64,000 bases of DNA, taken from positions 38,823 through 102,822 of the forward strand of contig CAYUMU010000012.1 of assembly GCA_964445985.1 (NCBI GenBank), read 5' to 3'. Shown piece after piece: positions 8,121-16,642 of the stretch (its first letter is position 1; every line of letters begins with the position of its first letter). The translations under genes were made by a program, and so were the position numbers. This stretch comes from CAYUMU01 sp964445985. GTDB lineage: Bacteria; Planctomycetota; Planctomycetia; Pirellulales; S012-138. The notes beneath the pieces were generated by a model. It saw nothing but the letters and a program-made list of their open reading frames with translations. It was not told the DNA's origin and did no database searches.

Positions 8121-9290
8121 TCAAAGTGCCTTCAAACTCTCGGCCACCGGCGCTCGCAGCGCTTTGATGGCCGGCGGAATGGCCCCCAATATGCCCAGCA
8201 GCAGCCCCGTGCCGCCCCCAATCAGCAAGGCCACGCCATCCACGCGCAGCGCAAAAGCGCCCATCGTAAAACGAACGGCAAAACCATTGAGAAAGACCAG
8301 CGCGGCAACGCCGGCGATCAGCGTGGCCCCCGCGGCCAACAGCATTCCCTCTTGCAGCAGGCTCGCCACGATGGCTCGCCGCCGATATCCCACGGCCTGT
8401 AGCATGGCCAGTTCGCGCACGCGCCCCGCCACGGCGCCATACATCATGTTCAGCCCGGCAAACACCCCAGCCCCCGCCACGAGAAACACCACCAGCCAGG
8501 CCAGCGTACGCACCGGTTGGTAATGCTGCCGCAACGACTGGTAATAGGCCGTTTCGCCGATGGCTTGCAGTTCCAGGTCGGTGCGGCTCTTGCAGAAAAT
8601 GTCGACCTCCGCCGGCGCTGCCCCCTCTTTGAGCAGCAAAGCCACCAGGCTCAAATCCTGCCGTTTCAGGGCCTGCTGAAAGTCAGGCAACCGGCACCAG
8701 ATCTCCGACTCCAAGGCAGAGCCTCCGGCAACGAACTGCCCACTGATCTTCCAAGGTCGATTCTCGATCCGAACTTCCTTGCCCACCGCAATGTCTTCCG
8801 GTTGGCAGCCCAGCTTGGCGTGCGCCAGCTTGCCCACCATCACTTCGTTGGCCGCCGGCCAGCGGCCCGCAATCAGGCGCACGCCACGCCGCACCAGCGG
8901 AGCCGTCGGGGTAACACCCCGTATCAACCCCAGGCCGGCAGCTTCCGCATCCGCCGTGCTCACGCGGCAGCCCAGGTAGAGTTCGGGCGAGGCATGCCTG
9001 ACGCCAAACCGCTCTTGAACCACGTCCAGGCTGGCAGTCAGCAACCCTGCCGAGTGGGCCGCGATCGCCGAATTCTCGATGTTCTCTTCCGCCCCCAATG
9101 AGTACACGAGCACCACGCGGCGATCGCCGCTCACACTCAGCGAGTTTTCCAGCCCTCGAATGAAGCCCACCACCACAAAAATGAGCAGCACCACCACCGT
9201 GAGCGCTAACAGCGTGAGCAAACTGCGGGACGGTCGTCGCAACAAATTGCGGACACCATATTCCCACGGCAGAAATCGGCGGCGAATCAT
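8121..9290 (-). CDS. second FtsX/MacB-type ABC transporter permease
   Basis: This is a 389-residue permease starting MIRRRFLPWEYGVRNLLRRP and then TM1 (LLTLLALTVVVLLIFVVVGF). A large extracytoplasmic domain precedes three C-terminal helices with the FtsX block 'GRVRELAMLQAVGYRRRAIV'. The open frame reaches 9437, but the first 49 residues are unlike the family; ATG 9290 fits the typical 'RNLLRRPSRSLLT' beginning. It appears to be the first gene of the transporter operon. Having two divergent permeases with one ATPase suggests a heterodimeric membrane domain. Confidence 0.87.
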   Translation of the reverse strand: MIRRRFLPWEYGVRNLLRRPSRSLLTLLALTVVVLLIFVVVGFIRGLENSLSVSGDRRVVLVYSLGAEENIENSAIAAHSAGLLTASLDVVQERFGVRHASPELYLGCRVSTADAEAAGLGLIRGVTPTAPLVRRGVRLIAGRWPAANEVMVGKLAHAKLGCQPEDIAVGKEVRIENRPWKISGQFVAGGSALESEIWCRLPDFQQALKRQDLSLVALLLKEGAAPAEVDIFCKSRTDLELQAIGETAYYQSLRQHYQPVRTLAWLVVFLVAGAGVFAGLNMMYGAVAGRVRELAMLQAVGYRRRAIVASLLQEGMLLAAGATLIAGVAALVFLNGFAVRFTMGAFALRVDGVALLIGGGTGLLLGILGAIPPAIKALRAPVAESLKAL

Positions 9291-9539
9291 AAATGGCCAG
9301 ACGCCACGAACGGGTTGAACAGAGATATCGATAACGCAAACAGGCACAGCCGCGGCAAAATCGGCATCCGCGATGGAGACAACCACATCGCTGCCACGCG
9401 GTACATCGGTATCGCGCGGCAGCGGAATGCAGAGCATGCGCCTGCTAACGGAGGAGGCGAACCATCACGCCTTGGTGTTGGTTCGAACGGGGTCGTCAGC
9501 GCGTGGTCCACAATGCCTGGACCAAGGCGCGAGCACCCC

Positions 9540-10001
9540 TCAAATCAGCAGCGCCTGGTGGAGAATGCAGATAGCTCGACCATGCCCAAGAGATGGATCT
9601 TCGCCCGCCGTCGAAGTCCCCAACGCGCGCTGCAGGCTAAGCTGTAAAAGCGAAAACGCGTCGGCCGTCACCAGGCTGTTCACCCGCCCAAGTTCCAGAC
9701 CCCGGTCGCCGAGCCCATCGCCGCCCAGCCCATTGCCGTTAAGTACCGCGCCGTGACAAAGGCAACTTCCCCCCACGCCCTCGTCGGAGGGCGATTCCAG
9801 AGGGCCGGAGTTCTCGCCCGCGGCAGAATCTTGGGCAGCGCGGCGCTGCTGGCAGCATGCGCAACCCGGAGTCATGGCAGCTGGGGCCGTAACCAGATCA
9901 CCAGCATTCGGCGCATCGGCAGCGTTCGAGATCCCCGCGCAATTCAGCGGGCAGCACAGCAGTGCCGTGACGATCAGCAGCGTGATTGCAGGGCGGACCA
10001 T
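9540..10001 (-). CDS. small secreted Cys-rich protein, unknown
   Basis: This 153-residue protein has an N-terminal export signal (VRPAITLLIVTALLCC) and then two Cys clusters: CACC (47-50) and CLCHG (80-84). The rest is low-complexity Gly/Ser/Leu. I recognise no family. CxCC plus CxCH would suit metal binding or disulfides. ATG 10001 follows the signal-peptide logic; the frame extends to 10139, overlapping the flagellar gene, which is less likely. A palindromic 15-mer lies 47 bases upstream of this start. Expression and function are unknown. Confidence 0.55.
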   Translation of the reverse strand: MVRPAITLLIVTALLCCPLNCAGISNAADAPNAGDLVTAPAAMTPGCACCQQRRAAQDSAAGENSGPLESPSDEGVGGSCLCHGAVLNGNGLGGDGLGDRGLELGRVNSLVTADAFSLLQLSLQRALGTSTAGEDPSLGHGRAICILHQALLI

Positions 10002-10047
10002 GCTTCCATGGTAAACTGCCGGCCCCTGGGGATCAACCGCGCCCCAG

Positions 10048-10062
10048 TTGCGCTGCACGCAA
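10048..10062. repeat. palindromic 15-mer, copy 2 of 2
   Basis: This is identical to 2224-2238 (TTGCGCTGCACGCAA). It lies in the 95-base gap between the fliN-like gene and the small secreted protein gene, upstream of the latter. The position would suit an operator, but two copies are too few to define a site. Confidence 0.45.
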
Positions 10063-10096
10063 GATTGCCCGACCAGCCCACGGCGTGGCCAACCGC

Positions 10097-10828
10097 TCAC
10101 CGTTCTTGCGCGGCCAGCAGTTCGTTGACGCGAACGCAAAAGTTGTCGTTGAGCACCAACACCTCGCCGCGGGCGATCAAGCGGCCGTTCACATAAATAT
10201 CCACCGGGTCGCCTGCCAGCTTGTCCAGCGGCACCACCGCCCCCTTGCGCAACTTGAGCACGTCTTCCAGAAACATTTGCGTGCGGCCGAGCTCAATTTT
10301 GAGGTCGAGCTCCACGTCGCGAATCAATTCGAGCGTGGCCGGGGCAGTTCCGCTCGAGCCACCCCGCAACTCGGGCAATTGCAGCGGAGACAGGCCGGGG
10401 GGCGTATCGTGGCGAGGACGATCCACCGAGGCCAACGCCTGTTCGGCCTGGTCGAGCAGGTATTCAATGTCGCCCGACGCAATCCCTTCGCGTTCGATGG
10501 CCGCGGCCGCCGGTTTGGCCGGCGCGGCCGGAGAGGGCTTCTTGGCCGCTGGTTGCGATTGAGCCAGCAATTGCTCGATCGCGTCTTGCCCTAGCACGCG
10601 GTCGCTATCGGGGTCGGCGACCGACTTGCCAGCGGGGGGAGCGGCTGCCGCGGCCTTACCCTGCTGGGCCGATTGCAGAAACGCCTCGATCTCGTCCTGG
10701 CCCAGGGCATGGTCTGCGGGGGCCTGCGCCGGTTTGGCCACCGGTTTACGTGGGGCAGGCGCGCTCGCTGCTTGCGCTTGCTGCAGCAGCGCCTCGATCT
10801 CGTCCTGTCCAATGTGTTCTTCCGCCAT
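10097..10828 (-). CDS. fliN: FliN-type flagellar motor switch protein with repeated FliM-like N-terminal peptides
   Basis: This 243-residue protein has a C-terminal SpoA/FliN domain (about 168-238) with 'DVELDLKIELGRTQMFLEDVLKLRKGAVVPLD' order and 'VLVLNDNFCVRVNEL'. The first 150 residues are Ala/Pro-rich linkers separating four similar peptides: GQDEIEALL (7-15), GQDEIEAFL (43-51), GQDAIEQLL (80-88) and SGDIEYLL (118-125). They look like the 'SQDEIDALL' N-terminal peptide of FliM/FliY, known to bind phospho-CheY. ATG 10828 begins just before the first repeat; the frame runs to 10924 but adds nothing family-like. It lies 111 bases from fliL on the same strand. Confidence 0.85.
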   Translation of the reverse strand: MAEEHIGQDEIEALLQQAQAASAPAPRKPVAKPAQAPADHALGQDEIEAFLQSAQQGKAAAAAPPAGKSVADPDSDRVLGQDAIEQLLAQSQPAAKKPSPAAPAKPAAAAIEREGIASGDIEYLLDQAEQALASVDRPRHDTPPGLSPLQLPELRGGSSGTAPATLELIRDVELDLKIELGRTQMFLEDVLKLRKGAVVPLDKLAGDPVDIYVNGRLIARGEVLVLNDNFCVRVNELLAAQER

Positions 10829-10939
10829 GGCGGTGAATCCGTTCCGCGAAAGGCCAAGAGAGTGCGGGAACCCCGGCGACCCTGCCAGGCAAGCACGCCC
10901 CGCTTGCGCTGCGGGGGGCGACACGCCGTGCAGGCGCTG

Positions 10940-11500
10940 CTAGTGCTCGAAGAAGAAGAAGTCGTTGACGGCAATCCCCTTCAGCAACGGCTTCCCCAGC
11001 GCTTCGTTGACTTTCGCCAAAATCTTGCGTTTGATCAAGCCCAACCCTGGCTCAGTCAAATCCGTCGGCTCCGATTCCCGAATCACCATGTCGATTCGTT
11101 CCCGCAACCGCTTGGAAATGGTGGGCAGTTTCGTCTCCAGATTGGGAGCGTCGCTGGCTTTCACCAAACCATAAAGCTTGAAGTCAACCCGCCAAATCGA
11201 TCCGCTGGCGACATCGGTGACAGCAATGCTGTGACCGTCGAGATCCAGTTCCACCAGGTCGCTGCTCAGGGCGTCTCCGGCATGGACGGGCGCCGGAGGA
11301 GTAAACGTGGCAACGGTCACGTCGTTAGCCTGCAAACCAAGACGGATCGCCGTCTCGTCCGCCGATGGAATCAACCAGTAAGCCAGCAGGCATTCACCGA
11401 TCACCACGGCTACCAGGAATAGCAACACGTTGAATCGCGAGAGCAAGCCGCGTTTTTCTTCACCGCCCTCGGCTTCGGGCGTGGTGTTCGCATCGGCCAT
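10940..11500 (-). CDS. FliL-like flagellar basal-body-associated protein
   Basis: This is a 186-residue single-pass protein with a charged N-terminus, TM helix NVLLFLVAVVIGECLLAYWL (about 24-43), a periplasmic domain, and a C-terminus 'KGIAVNDFFFFEH' that matches the end of FliL proteins ('...VxxVxFTxFxxQ'-type strand). The C-terminal region 'RLRERIDMVIRESEPTDLTEPG' fits the FliL pattern of alternating strand and helix. ATG 11500 is selected because the extension to 11674 is Arg/Gly-rich and not membrane-protein-like. It is located next to fliN, so a flagellar role is likely. FliL supports stator function. Confidence 0.72.
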   Translation of the reverse strand: MADANTTPEAEGGEEKRGLLSRFNVLLFLVAVVIGECLLAYWLIPSADETAIRLGLQANDVTVATFTPPAPVHAGDALSSDLVELDLDGHSIAVTDVASGSIWRVDFKLYGLVKASDAPNLETKLPTISKRLRERIDMVIRESEPTDLTEPGLGLIKRKILAKVNEALGKPLLKGIAVNDFFFFEH

Positions 11501-11998
11501 GGGGGTCTTCCAGCCTTTTGCGTAGCAGGAACAATCGGTCCAATCCAAACCATCCTTGCCATCGGCGCGCGCAGGCCAGCGCTCCATGGGCAGGCGGAAA
11601 GCGAATCCGCCCTCCTCCGAGCGTGGCATTTGCCGCGGGCGGCACAGGCGGCAAACAACCACTGCAACCGCCACTCTCTGCCAACTCTAGCATATGCTGA
11701 AGAACGAGGACGACCCGGCCGAGAGATGCCCCGCGGCGATACCCCTCTCCATTGAGTTTTTCGGGCCGGCGCCGACCTCAAGCCCCCCCTCCGCCGAGTT
11801 CTCGACTTCTCCGGGGAGATCCCCGATATTCGTTGCCATGCGAGCGAACCCCGGTCACACTTGGATGCACGCATGGCTCGGCTTGGCCCGCGCAAGCTCA
11901 ACCGTGGCACGGCAGAAATTGGCTCATGCCCCCTGCCATGCCAACCACTTTGCCAGGCCCACGGCCAAACCCTCAACCCTTTGCATATTTGAGGATTC
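11501..11998. other. intergenic stretch between divergent fliL-like and TIM-barrel genes
   Basis: This is about 500 bases between genes transcribed away from each other. Both promoters should lie here, but I cannot identify matching -35/-10 elements with confidence. ORFs in this stretch are low-complexity shadows. No repeats stand out. Confidence 0.4.
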
Positions 11999-12946
11999 AT
12001 GGATATGTCGTCGCGCGCCCCCACGCCCAAGTCGCCGTCCTCTGGCCACATCACTCGCCGCGGCCTGCTCGGTTCGGCCACGGCCGCCTTGGCCGGCGCC
12101 GCCCTCTCCTCGCCGCCCAGCCTCATGGCGGTCGATAAGCCCGCCGCCGGCAAACGCCAGGGCCGCATTCGCCACTCCATCGCCCATTGGTGCTTCGCCC
12201 CCTATTGGTCGGTCGAAGAAATGATCGCGGTGGCCAAGGACTTGGGCTGCGGCAGCATCGAGCTGATTTCGCCGGAGCATTTTCCGCTGCTCAAACAGCA
12301 TGGCCTCGAATGTGCGATTGCCATGATCGATATGCCGCCCGGCCCGCCGTTCGCGCGCGGCTGGAACAACCCCAAGTACCGCGAGGCAGTCACGGCCGCC
12401 ACGCGAAAATCGATCGACGACTGCGTCAAGTTCGGCTTCCCCAACGTGATCGCCTTCACCGGCATGCGCGAAGACATCCCGGACGACGCGGGCGCGGCGA
12501 ACTGCGTGGAAGGCCTCAAGCAAATCGCCCCTTACGCGGAAAAGAAGAACGTCACCATCTGCCTCGAAATGCTCAATACCCGCGACGATACCCACCCCAT
12601 GAAAGGCCACCCCGGCTATCAGGGAGACCACACCGAATACTGCATCGATATTGTCAAACGGGTCGGCAGCAGCCACGTGAAATTGCTGTTCGATGTCTAC
12701 CACGTGCAAATCATGGACGGCGACGTGATTCGCCGCATTCGCCAGCACAAAGACCTCATCGGCCACGTGCACACCGCCGGCAACCCCGGCCGCGGCGAAC
12801 TGAGCGATACCCAAGAAATCGCCTACCCGGCCGTGATGAAAGCCCTGCTGGAAGTCGGCTACCTCGGCTACGTGGGCCACGAATTCATCCCCACCGGCGA
12901 CGCCCTGGCCGGGCTGAAACAGGCCGTGGAACTTTGCGACGTGTAG
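11999..12946 (+). CDS. Tat-exported hydroxypyruvate isomerase-like TIM-barrel protein
   Basis: This is a 315-residue protein with a twin-arginine signal: polar N-terminus, then TRRGLLG (about 19-25), hydrophobic ATAALAGAALSS. The rest is an AP-endonuclease-2-like/sugar isomerase TIM barrel with strand motifs SIAHWCF, ICLEMLN (metal Glu), KLLFDVYHVQI, IGHVHTAGNPGRGEL and GYVGHEFIP. These match the hydroxypyruvate isomerase (Hyi) subgroup, with Glu, Asp, His and Glu as likely metal ligands. Such Tat-exported isomerases are frequent in planctomycetes, and their in vivo substrate is unknown. It stands alone. Confidence 0.85.
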   Translation: MDMSSRAPTPKSPSSGHITRRGLLGSATAALAGAALSSPPSLMAVDKPAAGKRQGRIRHSIAHWCFAPYWSVEEMIAVAKDLGCGSIELISPEHFPLLKQHGLECAIAMIDMPPGPPFARGWNNPKYREAVTAATRKSIDDCVKFGFPNVIAFTGMREDIPDDAGAANCVEGLKQIAPYAEKKNVTICLEMLNTRDDTHPMKGHPGYQGDHTEYCIDIVKRVGSSHVKLLFDVYHVQIMDGDVIRRIRQHKDLIGHVHTAGNPGRGELSDTQEIAYPAVMKALLEVGYLGYVGHEFIPTGDALAGLKQAVELCDV

Positions 12947-13102
12947 CGAGGAAATTTCTAGGGAGCATCGATCAATTACTTCCTGATTTGTTCTATGCAC
13001 ATGGTTCAACATGAGTCGCGAAGCGACACCCAGCGGCTGGAGAAACTGTTTGGGCTACATACACAAATGGAAGAAAAGAATCTGGCTCCAAGAATCTTTC
13101 CT

Positions 13103-13133
13103 CCCCTCTCCCCGGTATTTCCGGGGAGAGGGG
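13103..13133. repeat. perfect 13-bp inverted repeat (CCCCTCTCCCCGG hairpin)
   Basis: Arms at 13103-13115 and 13121-13133 are perfectly complementary around a 5-base loop. Related hairpins occur at 40658-40690 and 63201-63223. Such CCCTCTCCCCGG elements occur in intergenic spaces; function is unknown (possible terminator-like structure, but there is no U-run). Confidence 0.6.
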
Positions 13134-13188
13134 TCGGGGGTGAGGGGCCTTGGGAGCTTGCGGTACAGTCTATAGTCTAAGGAATCAT

Positions 13189-14256
13189 ATGCGCTTCTCA
13201 CTTTCCGCAATCACGTATGCATTCGTATTGCCTACGTTCCTGCTCGCCACAACAAGCTCCGCCGCCGAGAAAGCCCTCAAGGTCTTCTTCCTGGTCGGCC
13301 AGTCCAACATGGAAGGCAAAGGCAACCCGCTCCACATCGATACCTACCAGTCCGATCCACTCATCGCGCCCACCTACGCCGGCCTCAAAGATGGCGACAA
13401 CTGGAAAGTCCGCGACGACGTGTTCATTACCTTTCCCTCCAAGGCGGGCGGCGCCAAGCATGGGCCGCTGACCATTGGCTACGGCACCAAAGAACCCGAA
13501 TCGATTGGGCCGGAATTCGGCTTTGGGCATGCCGTCGGCAACGCGTTCTCCGACCCGGTGCTGCTCGTCAAAATTGCCTGGGGCGGCAAGTCGCTGGCCA
13601 TCGATTTCCGCCCGCCTGGCGCTCCCCCCACCGAGGCCGAAATCAACACCCAATGGGAGCGTGCCCGCAAGAACAAGCCGGACACAACGAAAGCAGAAAT
13701 CGAAGCCCGTTACGGCCACTACTATCGCGAAATGATCCGCCACGCCAAGGAAGAACTGAGCCAGCTCGCTGAGCGGTTCCCCGAACTGAAAGGCTATCAG
13801 GTCGAGATCGCCGGCTTCGTCTGGCATCAAGGTTTCAATGACGTCATCAACGGCGACCTCAAAGCCAACAAGTACGCCGACTATACAAGCTGGCTGGTTC
13901 AATTCATCCAAGATGTCCGCCGCGACTTGAACGCGCCGCACATGCCCTTCGTGATCGGCGAGCTAAGCACCGGCGGCATCCCCAACCGCGGCGACTTCCA
14001 AATCGCCCAGGCCGCCGCCGCCCAGGCCAAGGGGTTCCAAGGCAACGTGGCGTTTGTGCCCACGGCCGAATACTACGACACCTTTGCCCACGAACTGTTC
14101 GAAAAGAACTACTGGAAAGGGACCGACGAGCAAAAAGCCGCCTGGGCCAAAGTCGGCAACGACCGCCCCTACCATTACCTCGGCTCCGGCAAAACCTACT
14201 ACCTGAAGGGCCAGGCATTCGGCGAAGCGATTTTGAAGCTACAGCCAACCCAGTAA
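13189..14256 (+). CDS. secreted SGNH-type esterase (sialate O-acetylesterase-like, DUF303/SASA)
   Basis: This is a 355-residue protein with a signal peptide (MRFSLSAITYAFVLPTFLLATTSSAA) and an SGNH hydrolase core. Motifs: 'FFLVGQSNMEGKG' (nucleophile Ser in GQSNM), 'IAWGGKSLAIDFRPP' (Gly/Asn block), 'FVWHQGFNDVING' (WHQGxxD). These are the usual blocks of the sialic-acid acetylesterase (SASA) family, which planctomycetes carry in many copies. The start 13189 gives a standard signal peptide; the upstream codon at 13150 would mask it. Substrate is probably an acetylated glycan, though not shown. Confidence 0.85.
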   Translation: MRFSLSAITYAFVLPTFLLATTSSAAEKALKVFFLVGQSNMEGKGNPLHIDTYQSDPLIAPTYAGLKDGDNWKVRDDVFITFPSKAGGAKHGPLTIGYGTKEPESIGPEFGFGHAVGNAFSDPVLLVKIAWGGKSLAIDFRPPGAPPTEAEINTQWERARKNKPDTTKAEIEARYGHYYREMIRHAKEELSQLAERFPELKGYQVEIAGFVWHQGFNDVINGDLKANKYADYTSWLVQFIQDVRRDLNAPHMPFVIGELSTGGIPNRGDFQIAQAAAAQAKGFQGNVAFVPTAEYYDTFAHELFEKNYWKGTDEQKAAWAKVGNDRPYHYLGSGKTYYLKGQAFGEAILKLQPTQ

Positions 14257-14322
14257 CAGCCCCCACTGCGGGTGCCAACCGCCCTGATTCACTTCAGCCA
14301 TTGAACACAGGAGAACCATGTC

Positions 14323-15372
14323 ATGTTCAAGTCTTGCATCGTTCGAGGGTCGACTCATGCGGCTTTGCGATGTGCAATCTTCCTGCTGGTGGGCGTGCTG
14401 CCAATTGGGGCAATTGCCGCGGCCGAAAACAACGAGCCTTCAGCGGAAGAGACTCTGAAAGAGCTTCGTGAGCAGCTTCTAGGTGATTGGGTCGCCACTT
14501 CCTACGACGCCAATGGCCTCACAGGCCAGGAGCTTCAGAAGAAGGAGTCGGTGACGATTACGATCGAAATGCCATTGCCGAAACGTGACGGAATGAATCG
14601 GTTGTACATGAGGTATCACAAGTCGGCATTAAAAGCTTTCCCTGGCATTCACCCACATAATAGTGGCGAGTTCGTTTCTGACGTGTTTGAAATCACCCCT
14701 GAAGATTCACATTGGCTGGCCGTCCCGACTGAGTTGTTCGGCTTCTATTTTATCTTCAAATTGGACGGCAACACTCTGATGATCTCACCCTCGCACGAGG
14801 GCTACTCAGGCAAGAAGCCAACGCTGGCGGCCAAGAAGGGCTCCGACGATATCGTGTTCTACCTCCGCCGCAAGAAGGATCTGGCGAAGGAAAAGCAAAA
14901 GCCGCAGGCGAAACCGCAACCCAAGGAAAATGAGGGCGCCCATTCGGCACCCTCGTTGGAAATGTTGTACGGAAAATGGATCGGCGAGAGTTACGAACGC
15001 AATGGAAAACCGTCAACCGCGTTTCGTCGCAACCAGCGGGCTTCCCTTACGCTGAACGCGTTTTCGCGGGAGTTTGAGGTGGTGTTTGCCAAGTTTGACC
15101 AGTCCAAAACGGTCGAGACCAGTTTCGACAAGGACCACGTTGTCGATTTCACGACCACGCCCATGCGGTTCTATCGGTTGATCAATCCCGGGTCCGATGA
15201 GGAGCCGCGCGAGAAGCGGCTGATCGCGATCTTTCAACTCGAAGGCGATCGATTAACGTGGTGCCGAATTCGCGGTGAGGAGGAAATGGGAGACGATCGT
15301 CCTCCGCTGGAGTTAACTACGCGGGAGGGTGACTTTCGGACGATCGTTCACTTTCGACGTGCAGCGCCCTAA
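14323..15372 (+). CDS. secreted protein with two TIGR03067-like repeats
   Basis: This is a 349-residue protein with a signal peptide (residues about 1-35, ending IGAIAAA). It contains two similar domains. The first is at about 50-190 (LLGDWVATSYDANG ... FIFKLDGNTLMIS ... DDIVFYLRRKK), the second at about 210-348 (LYGKWIGESYERNG ... AIFQLEGDRLTWC ... FRTIVHFRRA). 'GxW....Y..NG' opening and 'F.L.GD.L..C' later fit planctomycete TIGR03067-type secreted domains of unknown function. It probably arose by tandem duplication. It follows the esterase gene at 66 bases and may be co-transcribed. Confidence 0.65.
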   Translation: MFKSCIVRGSTHAALRCAIFLLVGVLPIGAIAAAENNEPSAEETLKELREQLLGDWVATSYDANGLTGQELQKKESVTITIEMPLPKRDGMNRLYMRYHKSALKAFPGIHPHNSGEFVSDVFEITPEDSHWLAVPTELFGFYFIFKLDGNTLMISPSHEGYSGKKPTLAAKKGSDDIVFYLRRKKDLAKEKQKPQAKPQPKENEGAHSAPSLEMLYGKWIGESYERNGKPSTAFRRNQRASLTLNAFSREFEVVFAKFDQSKTVETSFDKDHVVDFTTTPMRFYRLINPGSDEEPREKRLIAIFQLEGDRLTWCRIRGEEEMGDDRPPLELTTREGDFRTIVHFRRAAP

Positions 15373-15720
15373 CGGCACGCCAAGCTTGGCTTGCCACAAT
15401 GCGGGTCGAAGCGAGCGTGGCCTGGGTGCATCTTGTGCGGTGGCAAGCTTTGCACCCATCCAATGCGGTTTCAATTTGTATGACGGCTCAAATTGTATGT
15501 TTTATGATCGGGGTGGGTTCGATCTGCTCGTGCCGTTTCCCAATCAGTCGGCCCATCGGAAACGGTTTCAGGCCATCGATCCCGATCAGTTCCAACGGCA
15601 TTGGGCGGGCTTCGCCAGTGGCACCCGCAAGTAACCCAAGCCAGTAGCACCCCAATTTGGAGTGCACTGGCGGTGCTCTTCATTCTCTCGCGTTTGGCCC
15701 ATGTAGCCTGGCCTGGCGTT
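15373..15720. other. intergenic stretch with CCAGTGGCACCC-type short repeats
   Basis: A gene-free stretch of 348 bases. GCCAGTGGCACCC (15614-15626) and GCCAGTAGCACCCC (15640-15653) recur, with an inverted partner GCACTGGCGGTGC at 15664-15676. Similar sequence appears as two 22-base direct repeats at 21850-21903. This suggests a dispersed short interspersed repeat family. Confidence 0.5.
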
Positions 15721-15906
15721 TCACGCACAAGCCGAGGTGGCTGCTTTCGTTTCGCGTTTCACAATAATCTCGCGGCGCTGGATGCTCACTTCCGGCGGCG
15801 CTTCGATTCCCAGACGCACGTGGCGGCCGCGGATTTCGAGTATCCGCACCGTGATGCCGCCAGCGATGACCAAGGCCTCTTCCTGCTTCCGAGATAATAC
15901 CAACAT
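15721..15906 (-). CDS. csrA: CsrA-type translational regulator
   Basis: A 61-residue protein starting MLVLSRKQEEALVIAGGITVRILEI, then RLGIEAPPEVSIQRREI. The MLVLSRK opening and GIxAPxxVxxxRxEI are the CsrA/RsmA hallmark, with R44-type and L4-type RNA contacts in the usual places. I use ATG 15906 rather than longer readings (to 16206) because CsrA begins with MLVLSRK and AAGGAAG precedes it by a good distance. CsrA represses or activates mRNAs by binding GGA sites near ribosome-binding sites. Flagellar genes fliN/fliL lie about 4 kb away; a link is plausible but not shown. Confidence 0.96.
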   Translation of the reverse strand: MLVLSRKQEEALVIAGGITVRILEIRGRHVRLGIEAPPEVSIQRREIIVKRETKAATSACA

Positions 15907-16177
15907 GGCGTTCTTCCTTGATACTGCGAACCATTCTTGATCCAACCCGATCCCCACCTGCCGGCCGCCCCCCCTTTCCAACCAAAGTGGCGCGGCCGGT
16001 GATGTGTATGAATGAACAGTATTCAGGTAGTGAACGCTTGTCAATGTGAGTTGGCGGTTTTTTTGGGTAGCCTGGTCCAATGTCTCCCGAAAAACCCGTT
16101 TTATCGGCAAATACTGCCTGAATTCAGCCGTTTTTGGGGGCTGCCGCCCTCGGCCCATCCGTTGACGCCTTGGCTGG

Positions 16178-16642
16178 TCAAGCCAGCGCCGCTCGCTTCT
16201 CCGCAATGAACCGCACGTGGTGCGGAATGTGGTTGGTGATGTTGCTCAGGAGCTTCTCCAGCGTGAGCAGGCCGGCTTCGGAGTGCCGCACCTTGCGCTG
16301 GAAGGCTTCTGGCTCCAGCGTTCGCAAAATTCGTGCCATGTGCCTCCGCACGCTTTCGATCAACTGCAGTTCTTCTTCGATATCGCGCTGGTCGTACGCC
16401 AGCCGAGCCGCGAAGGCGTCGGGGTCGCCGCCGAAAACGGTCGGTTCGTCCTCCACCAAGGCCCGCTTCATCCGGTCGGCATACACCGGCTCAAAATCGG
16501 CAAGGTGGCAAATGATTTGCCGCGTGGACCACTTGCCCGGCACGGGGGCGGCATCGATTTGCGCGGCCGTCATGCCGGCGATCGCGTTCCGCAATTGCTC
16601 GGGGCCAGCGAGGTAGGCATCCATCTGGGGGGAGTGGTTCAT
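16178..16642 (-). CDS. DinB-like four-helix-bundle protein
   Basis: This is a 154-residue protein of the DinB superfamily. A 'GKWSTRQIICHLADFE' segment supplies His46; 'NHIPHHVRFI' near 137-146 supplies further His (138, 142). These fit the three-His metal site of DinB/YfiT-like bundles, which use H, H and H in a H-x(~90)-HxxxH arrangement. Some members are thiol transferases; many have unknown function. It is transcribed from the opposite strand to the FHA gene and starts near 16642, so the short gap may contain both promoters. Confidence 0.82.
   Translation of the reverse strand: MNHSPQMDAYLAGPEQLRNAIAGMTAAQIDAAPVPGKWSTRQIICHLADFEPVYADRMKRALVEDEPTVFGGDPDAFAARLAYDQRDIEEELQLIESVRRHMARILRTLEPEAFQRKVRHSEAGLLTLEKLLSNITNHIPHHVRFIAEKRAALA

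Noticed and set aside
11694..12224. Plus-strand 176-residue ORF upstream of and overlapping the TIM-barrel gene
   Set aside because: Overlaps a good Tat-exported gene in another frame; Pro/Ala/Arg-rich with no domain.
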